This document shows positions 32,401-46,142 of a stretch of 64,000 nt of DNA, piece by piece; the first letter of the stretch is position 1; every line of letters starts with the position of its first letter. The position numbers and the translations under genes were made by a program. The notes beneath the pieces were generated by a model. That model was not told the DNA's origin, did not search any database, and saw only the letters and a list, made by a program, of their open reading frames with translations. The stretch comes from Antedon bifida (Eukaryota > Echinodermata > Crinoidea > Comatulida > Antedonidae), in assembly GCA_963402885.1 (NCBI GenBank), contig OY727100.1, positions 1,612,001 to 1,676,000 of the forward strand, in the 5' to 3' direction.

Positions 32401-35400
32401 TTTTCGAAATTTTCCCTTACAATAGTACAGGGATTTTTTCAAAAAATGACCAATTTTCGACCTTTTTATTTTTCTATAAAACTGGTTACTATAGCACAAA
32501 TGACATGCGCAGAACCCATTATTCGACTCTGCGCATGTTTATAATGCTATAGTAACCATTTATGTCAAAAAATAAAAAGGTCGAAAATTTGCCATTTTTC
32601 GCAAATTTCCCTTACTATAGTACAGGGATTTTTTCAAAAATGACAAAATTTCGACCTTTTTATTTTCGATAAAACTGGTTACTATAGCACAATTGACATG
32701 CGCAGAACCCATTATTCGACTCTGCGCATGTTTATAATGCTATAGTAACCATTTATGTCAAAAAATAAAAAGGTCGAAAATTGGCCATTTTTCGAAAATT
32801 TCCCTTACTATAGTACAGGGATTTTTTCAAAAATGACAAAATTTCGACCTTTTTATTTTTCGATAAAACTGGTTACTATAGCACAATTGACATGCGCAGA
32901 ACCCATTATTCGACTCTGCGCATGTTTATTATGCTATAGTAACCATTTATGTCAAAAAATAAAAAGGTCGAAAATTGGCCATTTTTCGAAAATTTCCCTT
33001 ACTATAGTACAGGGATTTTTTCAAAAAATGACCAATTTTCGACCTTTTTATTTTTCGATAAAACTGGTTACTATAGCACAATTGACATGCGCAGAACCCA
33101 TTATTCGACTCTGCGCATGTTTATAATGCTATAGTAACCATTTATGTCAAAAAATAAAAAGGTCGAAAATTGGCCATTTTTCGAAAATTTCCCTTACTAT
33201 AGTACAGGGATTTTTTCAAAAATGACAAAATTTCGACCTTTTTATTTTTCGATAAAACTGGTTACTATAGCACAATTGACATGCGCAGAACCCATTATTC
33301 GACTCTGCGCATGTTTATTATGCTATAGTAACCATTTATGTCAAAAAATAAAAAGGTCGAAAATTGGCCATTTTTCGAAAATTTCCCTTACTATAGTACA
33401 GGGATTTTTTCAAAAAATGACCAATTTTCGACCTTTTTATTTTTCGATAAAACTGGTTACTATAGCACAATTGACATGCGCAGAACCCATTATTCGACTC
33501 TGCGCATGTTTATAATGCTATAGTAACCATTTATGTCAAAAAATAAAAGGGTCGAAAATTTGCCATTTTTCGAAAATTTCCCTTACTATAGTACAGGGAT
33601 TTTTTCAAAAAATGACCAATTTTCGACCTTTTTATTTTCGATAAAACTGGTTACTATAGCTCAATTGACATGCGCAGAACCCATTATTCGACTCTCCGCA
33701 TGTTTATTATGCTATAGTAACCATTTATGTCAAAAAATAAAAAGGTCGAAAATTGGCCATTTTTCGAAAATTTCCCTTACTATAGTACAGGGATTTTTTC
33801 AAAAAATGACCAATTTTCGACCTTTTTAATTTTTGTATAAAACTGGTTACTATAGCACAATTGACATGCGCAGAACGCATTATTCGACTCTGCGCATGTT
33901 TATAATGCCATAGTAACCATTTATGTCAAAAAATAAAAAGGTCGAAAATTGGCCATTTTTCGAAAATTTCCCTTACTATATAGTACAGGGATTTTTTCAA
34001 AAAATGACCAATTTTCGACCTTTTTATTTTCGATAAAACTGGTTACTATAGCACAATTGACATGCGCAGAACCCATTATTCGACTCTGCGCATGTTTATA
34101 ATGCTATAGTAACCATTTATGTCAAAAAATAAAAAGGTCGAAAATTGGCCATTTTTCGAAAATTTCCCTTACTATAGTACAGGGATTTTTTCAAAAATGA
34201 CAAAATTTCGACCTTTTTATTTTTCGATAAAACTGGTTACTATAGCACAATTGACATGCGCAGAACCCATTATTCGACTCTGCGCATGTTTATTATGCTA
34301 TAGTAACCATTTATGTCAAAAAATAAAAAGGTCGAAAATTGGCCATTTTTCGAAAATTTCCCTTACTATAGTACAGGGATTTTTTCAAAAAATGACCAAT
34401 TTTCGACCTTTTTATTTTTCGATAAAACTGGTTACTATAGCACAATTGACATGCGCAGAACCCATTATTCGACTCTGCGCATGTTTATAATGCTATAGTA
34501 ACCATTTATGTCAAAAAAAAAATGTCGAAAATTGGCCATTTTTCGAAATTTTCCCTTACTATAGTACAGGGATTTTTTTCAAAAAATGACCAATTTTCGA
34601 CATTTTTATTTTCGATAAAACTGGTTACTATAGCACAATTGACATGCGCAGAACCCATTATTCGACTCTGCGCATGTTTATAATGCTATAGTAACCATTT
34701 ATGTCAAAAAATAAAAGGGTCGAAAATTGGCCATTTTTCGAAAATTTCCCTTACTATATAGTACAGGGATTTTTTCAAAAAATGACCAATTGTCGACCTT
34801 TTTATTTTCGATAAAACTGGTTACTATAGCACAATTGACATGCGCAGAACCCATTATTCGACTCTGCGCATGTTTATTATGCTATAGTAACCATTTATGT
34901 CAAAAAATAAAAAGGTCGAAAATTGGCCATTTTTCGAAAATTTCCCTTACTATAGTACAGGGATTTTTTCAAAAATGACAAAATTTCGACCTTTTTATTT
35001 TTCGATAAAACTGGTTACTATAGCACAATTGACATGCGCAGAACCCATTATTCGACTCTGCGCATGTTTATTATGCTATAGTAACCATTTATGTCAAAAA
35101 ATAAAAAGGTCGAAAATTGGCCATTTTTCGAAAATTTCCCTTACTATAGTACAGGGATTTTTTCAAAAAATGACCAATTTTCGACCTTTTTATTTTTCGA
35201 TAAAACTGGTTACTATAGCACAATTGACATGCGCAGAACCCATTATTCGACTCTGCGCATGTTTATAATGCTATAGTAACCATTTATGTCAAAAAAAAAA
35301 TGTCGAAAATTGGCCATTTTTCGAAATTTTCCCTTACTATAGTACAGGGATTTTTTTCAAAAAATGACCAATTTTCGACATTTTTATTTTCGATAAAACT

Positions 35401-38400
35401 GGTTACTATAGCACAATTGACATGCGCAGAACCCATTATTCGACTCTGCGCATGCTTATTATGCTATAGTAACCATTTATGTCAAAAAATAAAAGGGTCG
35501 AAAATTGGCCATTTTTCGAAAATTTCCCTTACTATAGTACAGGGATTTTTTCAAAAAATGACCAATTTTCGACCTTTTTATTTTCGATAAAACTGGTTAC
35601 TATAGCACAATTGACATGCGCAGAACCCATTATTCGACTCTGCGCATGTTTATTATGCTATAGTAACCATTTATGTCAAAAAATAAAAAGGTCGAAAATT
35701 GGCCATTTTTCGAAAATTTCCCTTACTATAGTACAGGGATTTTTTCAAAAAATGACCAATTTTCGACCTTTTTAATTTTTGTATAAAACTGGTTACTATA
35801 GCACAATTGACATGCGCAGAACGCATTATTCGACTCTGCGCATGTTTATAATGCCATAGTAACCATTTATGTCAAAAAATAAAAAGGTCGAAAATTGGCC
35901 ATTTTTCGAAAATTTCCCTTACTATAGTACAGGGATTTTTTCAAAAAATGACCAATTTTCGACCTTTTTATTTTCGATAAAACTGGTTACTATAGCACAA
36001 TTGACATGCGCAGAACCCATTATTCGACTCTGCGCATGTTTATAATGCTATAGTAACCATTTATGTCAAAAAATAAAAAGGTCGAAAATTGCCAATTTTT
36101 CGAAAATTTCCCTTACTATAGTACAGGGATTTTTTCAAAAATGACAAAATTTCGACCTTTTTATTTTTCGATAAAACTGGTTACTATAGCACAATTGACA
36201 TGCGCAGAACCCATTATTCGACTCTGCGCATGTTTATTATGCTATAGTAACCATTTATGTCAAAAAATAAAAAGGTCGAAAATTGGCCATTTTTCGAAAA
36301 TTTCCCTTACTATAGTACAGGGATTTTTTCAAAAAATGACCAATTTTCGACCTTTTTATTTTTCGATAAAACTGGTTACTATAGCACAATTGACATGCGC
36401 AGAACCCATTATTCGACTCTGCGCATGTTTATAATGCTATAGTAACCATTTATGTCAAAAAAAAAATGTCGAAAATCGGCCATTTTTCGAAATTTTCCCT
36501 TACTATAGTACAGGGATTTTTTTCAAAAAATGACCAATTTTCGACATTTTTATTTTCGATAAAACTGGTTACTATAGCACAATTGACATGCGCAGAACCC
36601 ATTATTCGACTCTGCGCATGTTTATTATGCTATAGTAACCATTTATGTCAAAAAATAAAAAGGTCGAAAATTGGCCATTTTTCGAAAATTTCCCTTACTA
36701 TAGTACAGGGATTTTTTCAAAAAATGACCAATTTTCGACCTTTTTATTTTTCGATAAAACTGGTTACTATAGCACAATTGACATGCGCAGAACCCATTAT
36801 TCGACTCTGCGCATGTTTATAATGCTATAGTAACCATTTATGTCAAAAAATAAAAAGGTCGAAAATTGGCCATTTTTCGAAAATTTCCCTTACTATAGTA
36901 CAGGGATTTTTTCAAAAATGACAAAATTTCGACCTTTTTATTTTTCGATAAAACTGGTTACTATAGCACAATTGACATGCGCAGAACCCATTATTCGACT
37001 CTGCGCATGTTTATTATGCTATAGTAACCATTTATGTCAAAAAATAAAAAGGTCGAAAATTGGCCATTTTTCGAAAATTTCCCTTACTATAGTACAGGGA
37101 TTTTTTCAAAAAATGACCAATTTTCGACCTTTTTATTTTTCGATAAAACTGGTTACTATAGCACAATTGACATGCGCAGAACCCATTATTCGACTCTGCG
37201 CATGTTTATAATGCTATAGTAACCATTTATGTCAAAAAATAAAAGGGTCGAAAATTGGCCATTTTTCGAAAATTTCCCTTACTATAGTACAGGGATTTTT
37301 TCAAAAAATGACCAATTTTCGACCTTTTTATTTTCGATAAAACTGGTTACTATAGCACAATTGACATGCGCAGAACCCATTATTCGACTCTGCGCATGTT
37401 TATTATGCTATAGTAACCATTTATGTCAAAAAATAAAAAGGTCGAAAATTGGCCATTTTTCGAAAATTTCCCTTACTATAGTACAGGGATTTTTTCAAAA
37501 ATTGACCAATTTTCGACCTTTTTAATTTTTGTATAAAACTGGTTACTATAGCACAATTGACATGCGCAGAACGCATTATTCGACTCTGCGCATGTTTATA
37601 ATGCCATAGTAACCATTTATGTCAAAAAATAAAAAGGTCGAAAATTGGCCATTTTTCGCAAATTTCCCTTACTATAGTACAGGGATTTTTTCAAAAATGA
37701 CAAAATTTCGACCTTTTTATTTTTCGATAAAACTGGTTACTATAGCACAATTGACATGCGCAGAACCCATTATTCGACTCTGCGCATGTTTATTATGCTA
37801 TAGTAACCATTTATGTCAAAAAATAAAAAGGTCGAAAATTGGCCATTTTTCGAAAATTTCCCTTACTATAGTACAGGGATTTTTTCAAAAAATGACCAAT
37901 TTTCGACCTTTTTATTTTTCGATAAAACTGGTTACTATAGCACAATTGACATGCGCAGAACCCATTATTCGACTCTGCGCATGTTTATAATGCTATAGTA
38001 ACCATTTATGTCAAAAAATAAAAAGGTCGAAAATTGGCCATTTTTCGAAAATTTCCCTTACTATAGTACAGGGATTTTTTCAAAAATGACAAAATTTCGA
38101 CCTTTTTATTTTTCGATAAAACTGGTTACTATAGCACAATTGACATGCGCAGAACCCATTATTCGACTCTGCGCATGTTTATTATGCTATAGTAACCATT
38201 TATGTCAAAAAATAAAAAGGTCGAAAATTGGCCATTTTTCGAAAATTTCCCTTACTATAGTACAGGGATTTTTTCAAAAAATGACCAATTTTCGACCTTT
38301 TTATTTTTCGATAAAACTGGTTACTATAGCACAATTGACATGCGCAGAACCCATTATTCGACTCTGCGCATGTTTATAATGCTATAGTAACCATTTATGT

Positions 38401-41400
38401 CAAAAAATAAAAGGGTCGAAAATTGGCCATTTTTCGAAAATTTCCCTTACTATAGGTACAGGGATTTTTTCAAAAAATGACCAATTTTCGACCTTTTTAT
38501 TTTCGATAAAACTGGTTACTATAGCACAATTGACATGCGCAGAACCCATTATTCGACTCTGCGCATGTTTATTATGCTATAGTAACCATTTATGTCAAAA
38601 AATAAAAAGGTCGAAAATTGGCCATTTTTCGAAAATTTCCCTTACTATAGTACAGGGATTTTTTCAAAAAATGACCAATTTTCGACCTTTTTAATTTTTG
38701 TATAAAACTGGTTACTATAGCACAATTGACATGCGCAGAACGCATTATTCGACTCTGCGCATGTTTATAATGCCATAGTAACCATTTATGTCAAAAAATA
38801 AAAAGGTCGAAAATTGGCCATTTTTCGAAAATTTTCCTTACTATAGTACAGGGATTTTTTCAAAAAATGACCAATTTTCGACCTTTTTATTTTCGATAAA
38901 ACTGGTTACTATAGCACAATTGACATGCGCAGAACCCATTATTCGACTCTGCGCATGTTTATAATGCTATAGTAACCATTTATGTCAAAAAATAAAAAGG
39001 TCGAAAATTGGCCATTTTTCGAAAATTTCCCTTACTATAGTACAGGGATTTTTTCAAAAATGACAAAATTTCGACCTTTTTATTTTTCGATAAAACTGGT
39101 TACTATAGCACAATTGACATGCGCAGAACCCATTATTCGACTCTGCGCATGTTTATTATGCTATAGTAACCATTTATGTCAAAAAATAAAAAGGTCGAAA
39201 ATTGGCCATTTTTCGAAAATTTCCCTTACTATAGTACAGGGATTTTTTCAAAAAATGACCAATTTTCGACCTTTTTATTTTTCGATAAAACTGGTTACTA
39301 TAGCACAATTGACATGCGCAGAACCCATTATTCGACTCTGCGCATGTTTATTATGCTATAGTAACCATTTATGTCAAAAAATAAAAAGGTCGAAAATTGG
39401 CCATTTTTCGAAAATTTCCCTTACTATAGTACAGGGATTTTTTCAAAAAATGACAAATTTTCGACCTTTTTAATTTTTGTATAAAACTGGTTACTATAGC
39501 ACAATTGACATGCGCAGAACGCATTATTCGACTCTGCGCATGTTTATAATGCCATAGTAACCATTTATGTCAAAAAATAAAAAGGTCGAAAATTGGCCAT
39601 TTTTCGAAAATTTCCCGTACTATTAGTACAGGGATTTTTTCAAAAAATGACCAATTTTCGACCTTTTTATTTTTCGATAAAACTGGTTACTATAGCACAA
39701 TTGACATGCGCAGAACCCATTATTCGACTCTGCGCATGTTTATAATGCTATAGTAACCATTTATGTCCAAAAAAAATGTCGAAAATTGGCCATTTTTCGA
39801 AATTTTCCCTTACTATAGTATAGGGATTTTTTTCAAAAAATGACCAATTTTCGACATTTTTATTTTCGATAAAACTGGTTACTATAGCACAATTGACATG
39901 CGGAGAACCCATTATTCGACTCTGCGCATGTTTATAATGCTATAGTAACCATTTATGTCAAAAAATAAAAGGGTCGAAAATTGGCCATTTTTCGAAAATT
40001 TCCCTTACTATAGTACAGGGATTTTTTCAAAAAATGACCAATTTTCGACCTTTTTATTTTCGATAAAACTGGTTACTATAGCACAATTGACATGCGCAGA
40101 ACCCATTATTCGACTCTGCGCATGTTTATAATGCTATAGTAACCATTTATGTCAAAAATAAAAAGGTCGAAAATTGGCCATTTTTCGAAAATTTCCCTTA
40201 CTATAGTACAGGGATTTTTTCAAAAATGACAAAATTTCGACCTTTTTATTTTTCGATAAAACTGGTTACTATAGCACAATTGACATGCGCAGAACCCATT
40301 ATTCGACTCTGCGCATGTTTATAATGCTATAGTAACCATTTATGTCAAAAAAAAATGTCGAAAATTGGCCATTTTTCGAAATTTTCCCTTACTATAGTAC
40401 AGGGATTTTTTTCAAAAAATGACCAATTTTCGACCTTTTTATTTTTCGATAAAACTGGTTACTATAGCACAATTGACATGCGCAGAACCCATTATTCGAC
40501 TCTGCGCATGTTTATTATGCTATAGTAACCATTTATGTCAAAAAATAAAAGGGTCGAAAAATGGCCATTTTTCGAAAATTTCCCTTATTATAGTACAGGG
40601 ATTTTTTCAAAAAATGACCAATCTTCGACCATTTTATTTTTCGATAAAACTGGTTACTATAGCACAATTGACATGCGCAGAACCCATTATTCGACTCTGT
40701 GCATGTTTATAATGCTATAGTAACCATTTATGTCAAAAAATAAAAAATGTCGAAAATTGGCCATTTTTCGAAATTTTCTCTTACTATAGTACAGGGATTT
40801 TTTCAAAAAATGACAAAATTTCGACCTTTTTATTTTTCGATAAAACTGGTTACTATAGCACAATTGACATGCGCAGAACCCATTATTCGACTCTGCGCAT
40901 GTTTATTCTGCTATTGTAACCATTTATGTCAAAAAATAAAAAGGTCGAAAATTGGCCATTTTTCGAAAATTTCCCTTATTATAGTACAGGGATTTTTTCA
41001 AAAAATTACCAGTTTTCGACCTTTTTATTTTTCGATAAAACTGGTTACTATAGCAGAATTGACATGCGCAGAACCCATTATTCGACTCTGCGCATGTTTA
41101 TTATGCTATAGTAACCATTTATGTCAAAAAATAAAAGGGCCGAAAAATGGCCAATTTTCGACCTTTTCCCTTATTATAGTACAGGGATTTTTTCAAAAAA
41201 TGACCAGTTTTCGACCTTTTTATTTTTCGATAAAACTGGTTACTATAGCACAATTGACATGCGCAGAACCCATTATTCGACTCTGCGCATGTTTATAATG
41301 CTATAGTAACCATTTATGTCAAAAAATAAAAAGGTCGAAAATTGGCCATTTTTCGAAAATTTCCCTTACTATAGTACAGGGATTTTTTCAAAAATGACAA

Positions 41401-44400
41401 AATTCCGACCTTTTTATTTTTCGATAAAACTGGTTACTATAGCACAATTGACATGCGCAGAACCCATTATTCGACTCTGCGCATGTTTATTATGCTATAG
41501 TAACCATTTATGTCAAAAAATAAAAAGGTCAAAAATTGGCCTTTTTTCGAAAATTTCCCTGTACTATAGTACAGGGATTTTTTCAAAAAATGCCAATTTT
41601 CAACCTTTTTATTTTTCGATAAAACTGGTTACTAAAGCACAATTGACATGCGCAGAACCCATTATTCGACTCTGCGCATGTTTATTATGCTATAGTAACC
41701 ATTTATGTCAAAAAATAAAAAGGTCGAAAATTGGCCATTTTTCGAAAATTTCCCTTATTATAGTACAGGGATTTTTTCAAAAAATTACCAGTTTTCGACC
41801 TTTTTAATTTTCGATAAAACTGGTTACTATAGCAGAATTGACATGCGCAGAACCCATTATTCGACTCTGCGCATGTTTATTATGCTATAGTAACCATTTA
41901 TGTCAAAAAATAAAAGGGCCGAAAAATGGTAATTTTTCGAAATTTTCCCTTATTATAGTACAGGGATTTTTTCAAAAAATGACCAATTTTCGACCTTTTT
42001 ATTTTTCGATAAAACTGGTTACTATAGCACAATTGACATGCGCAGAACCCATTATTCGACTCTGCGCATGTTTATAATGCTATAGTAACCATTTATGTCA
42101 AAAAATAAAAAGATCGAAAATTGGCCATTTTTCGAAAATTTCCCTTACTATAGTACAGGGATTTTTTCAAAAATGACAAAATTTCGACCTTTTTATTTTT
42201 CGATAAAACTGGTTACTATAGCACAATTGACATGCGCAGAACCCATTATTCGACTCTGCGCATGTTTATTATGCTATAGTAACCATTTATGTCAAAAAAT
42301 AAAAAGGTCGAAAATTGGCCATTTTTCGAAAATTTCCCTTACTATAGTACAGGGATTTTTTCAAAAAATGACCAATTTTCGACCTTTTTATTTTTCGATA
42401 AAACTGGTTACTATAGCACAATTGACATGCGCAGAACCCATTATTCGACTCTGCGCATGTTTATAATGCTATAGTAACCATTTATGTCAAAAAATAAAAA
42501 GGTCGAAAATTGGCCATTTTTCGAAAATTTCCCTTACTATAGTACAGGGATTTTTTCAAAAATGACAAAATTTCGACCTTTTTATTTTTCGATAAAACTG
42601 GTTACTATAGCACAATTGACATGCGCAGAACCCATTATTCGACTCTGCGCATGTTTATTATGCTATAGTAACCATTTATGTCAAAAAATAAAAAGGTCGA
42701 AAATTGGCCATTTTTCGAAAATTTCCCTTACTATAGTACAGGGATTTTTTCAAAAAATGACCAATTTTCGACCTTTTTATTTTTCGATAAAACTGGTTAC
42801 TATAGCACAATTGACATGCGCAGAACCCATTATTCGACTCTGCGCATGTTTATAATGCTATAGTAACCATTTATGTCAAAAAATAAAAGGGTCGAAAATT
42901 TGCCATTTTTCGAAAATTTCCCTTACTATAGTACAGGGATTTTTTCAAAAAATGACCAATTTTCGACCTTTTTATTTTCGATAAAACTGGTTACTATAGC
43001 TCAATTGACATGCGCAGAACCCATTATTCGACTCTGCGCATGTTTATTCTGCTATAGTAACCATTTATGTCAAAAAATAAAAAGGTCGAAAATTGGCCAT
43101 TTTTCGAAAATTTCCCTTACTATAGTACAAGGATTTTTTCAAAAAATGACCAATTTTCGATAAAACTGGTTACTATAGTACAATTGACATGCGCAGAACC
43201 CATTATTCGACTCTGCGCATGTTTATAATGCTATAGTAACCATTTATGTAAAAAAATAAAAAGGTCGAAAATTGGCCATTTTTCGAAAATTTCCCTTACT
43301 ATAGTACAGAGATTTTTTCAAAAATGACAAAATTTCGACCTTTTTATTTTTCGATAAAACTGGTTACTATAGCACAATTGACATGCGCAGAACCCATTAT
43401 TCGACTCGGCGCACGTTTATAATGCTATAGTAACCATTTATGTCAAAAAATAAAAAGGTCAAAAATTGGCCATTTTTCGACCTTTTTATTTTTCGATAAA
43501 ACTGGTTACTATAGCACAATTGACATGCGCAGAACGCATTATTCGACTCTGCGCATGTTTATAATGCTATAGTAACCATTTATGTCAAAAAATAAAAAGT
43601 CGAAAATTGGCCATTTTTCGAAAATTTCCCTTACTATTACAGGGATTTTTTAAAAAAATGACAAATTTTTGACTTTTTTATTTTTCGATAAAACTGGTTA
43701 CTATAGCACAATTGACATGCGCAGAACCCATTATTCGACTCTGTGTATGTTTATGATGCTATAGTAACAAGTTTTATCGAAAAATAAAAAGGTCGAAAAA
43801 TGGTCAATTTTCGAAAATTTCCCTTATAGTACAGGGATTTTTTTCAAAATGACCAATATTCGACCTTTTTATTTTTCGATAAAACTGGTTACTATAGCAC
43901 AATTGACATGCGCAGAACCCATTATTCGACTCTGCGCATGTTTATTCTGCTATAGTAACCATTTATGTCAAAAAATAAAAAGGTCGAAAATTGGCCATTT
44001 TTCGAAAATTTCCCTTACTATAGTACAGGGATTTTTTCAAAAAATGACAAATTTTCGACCTTTTTATTTTCGATAAAACTGGTTACTATAGCACAATTGA
44101 CATGCGCAGAACCCATTATTCGACTCTGCGCATGTTTATAATGCTATAGTAACCATTTATGTAAAAAAATAAAAAGGTCGAAAATTGGCCATTTTTCGAA
44201 AATTTCCCTTACTATAGTACAGAGATTTTTTCAAAAATGACAAAATTTCGACCTTTTTATTTTTCGATAAAACTGGTTACTATAGCACAATTGACATGCG
44301 CAGAACCCATTATTCGACTCTGCGCATGTTTATTATGCTATAGTAACCATTTATGTCAAAAAATAAAAAGGTCAAAAATTGGCCTTTTTTCGAAAATTTC

Positions 44401-45560
44401 CCTGTACAGGGATTTTTTCAAAAAATGCCAATTTTCAACCTTTTTATTTTTCGATAAAACTGGTTACTAAAGCACAATTGACATGCGCAGAACCCATTAT
44501 TCGACTCTGCGCATGTTTATTATGCTATAGTAACCATTTATGTTAAAAAATAAAAGGGTCGAAAAATGGCAATTTTTCGAAAATTTCCCTTACTATAGTA
44601 CAGAGATTTTTTTCAAAAAATGACCAATTTTTCGACATTTTTATTTTCGATAAAACTGGTTACAATAGCACAATTGACATGCGCAGAACCCATTATTCGA
44701 CTCTGCGCATGTATATAATGCTATAGTAACCATTTATGTCAAAAAATAAAAGGGTCGAAAATTGGCCATTTTTCGAAAATTTCCCTTACTATTATAGTAC
44801 AGGGATTTTTTTCAAAAAATGACCAATTTTCGACCTTTTTATTTTTCGATAAAACTGGTTACTATAGCACAATTGACATGCGCAGAACCCATTATTCGAC
44901 TCTGCGCACGTTTATAATGCTATAGTAACCATTTATGTCAAAAAATAAAAAGGTCAAAAATTGGCCATTTTTCGACCTTTTTATTTTGTCGATAAAACTG
45001 GTTACTATAGCACAATTGACATGCGCAGAACGCATTATTCGACTCTGCGCATGTTTATAATGCTATAGTAACCATTTATGTCAAAAAATAAAAAGTCGAA
45101 AATTGGCCATTTTTCGAAAATTTCCCTTACTATTACAGGGATTTTTTCAAAAAATGACAAATTTTCGACTTTTTTATTTTTCGATAAAACTGGTTACTAT
45201 AGCACAATTGACATGCGCAGAACCCATTATTCGACTCTGTGCATGTTTATGATGCTATAGTAACCAGTTTTATCGAAAAATAAAAAGGTCGAAAAATGGT
45301 CAATTTTCGAAAATTTCCCTTATAGTACAGGGATTTTTTTCAAAATGACCAATATTCGACCTTTTTATTTTTCTATAAAACTGGTTACTATAGCACAATT
45401 GACATGCGCAGAACCCATTATTCTACTTGCGCATGTTTATTATGCTATAGTAACCATTTATTTCAAAAAATAAAAGGGTCGAAAAATGGCCATTTTTCGA
45501 AAATTTTCCTTACTATAGTACAGGGATTTTTTCAAAAAATGACAAATTTTTAACCTTATA
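29400..45560. repeat. Palindromic satellite array, ~194.6-bp monomer, about 83 copies
   Basis: Each monomer contains three nested dyads. One is ACATGCGCAGAACC facing CGACTCTGCGCATGT. The second is AACTGGTTACTATAGCA facing TGCTATAGTAACCATT. The third is a long arm AAAAAGGTCGAAAATTGGCC facing GACCAATTTTCGACCTTTTT around CCCTTACTATAGTACAGGG. The basic period alternates 194/195, and neighbouring monomer types (TTTATTATGC versus TTTATAATGC) alternate to give a 389-bp dimer. A variant with AATTTTTGTATAAAACTGG and GAACGCATTATTC recurs at about 33826, 35770, 37520, 38690 and 39470, at whole-number multiples of the monomer. Short frames repeated across the array (61, 97 and 123 codons) are by-products. 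The array lies between the convergent 3' ends of HINFP and TCF25. Confidence 0.95.
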
Positions 45561-45599
45561 AGAAATTAATAAACTTATTCGTCGTCATAAAGAACAAAC

Positions 45600-45905
45600 G
45601 CAAACCATACAAAATGGCCAAAATCGGCACTTTTTAAAATATTATTATTATGCAATAATATTGCTATATATGCGCATATATTGCTTTATTATCATCTTAT
45701 AGACGTATAGTGACCATTTAAGTCCAAAAATAAAAAGGTCGAAATTTGGCCAATTTTCGAAAAATGGCCAAAATCGGCACTTTTTAAAATACTATTATTA
45801 TGCAATAATATTGCTATATATGCGCATATATTGCTTTATTATCATCTTATAGACCTATATTAACCATTTAAGTCAAAAAATAAAAAGGGCGAAATTTCCA
45901 AATAC
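45600..45905. repeat. Right edge of the satellite array, diverged monomers
   Basis: Two copies of the edge-type unit (AAAATCGGCACTTTTTAAAA, TTATTATGCAATAATATTGC, CATCTTATAGACC) in the same orientation as at the left border. About 45 bp of unrelated sequence (45558-45605) separates it from the last standard monomer. Confidence 0.85.
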
Positions 45906-46142
45906 CGACTGTTTAAAATAGGCATCGAGGTAGCATGCACAGACCACATTAATCACTGTCTATACTCTATTTAAAAATGCTAGATACACCTCTGTAGATA
46001 CAATCACAATTTAGTGATTGAAATCATAATAATGTAACATCTTCAAATAATGTTCTTTTGAATAAGTTAGTCAAAACTATTTTATTAACATATTATAAAG
46101 GGTAAAATATTTCTGCTTCACTATTTCTGTCCAAAAACCTGT

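Noticed and set aside
29438..45260. Dozens of repeated 61-, 97- and 123-codon plus-strand frames (MSKNKKVENWPFF type and overlapping frames)
   Set aside because: They repeat with the satellite period, overlap each other in different frames and end wherever the 194/195-bp monomer shifts frame. No codon bias or domain supports them.
28507..45905. CRISPR-like impression from regular repeats
   Set aside because: Nuclear animal genes flank the array, the repeats have no unique spacers and no cas genes exist; it is satellite DNA.
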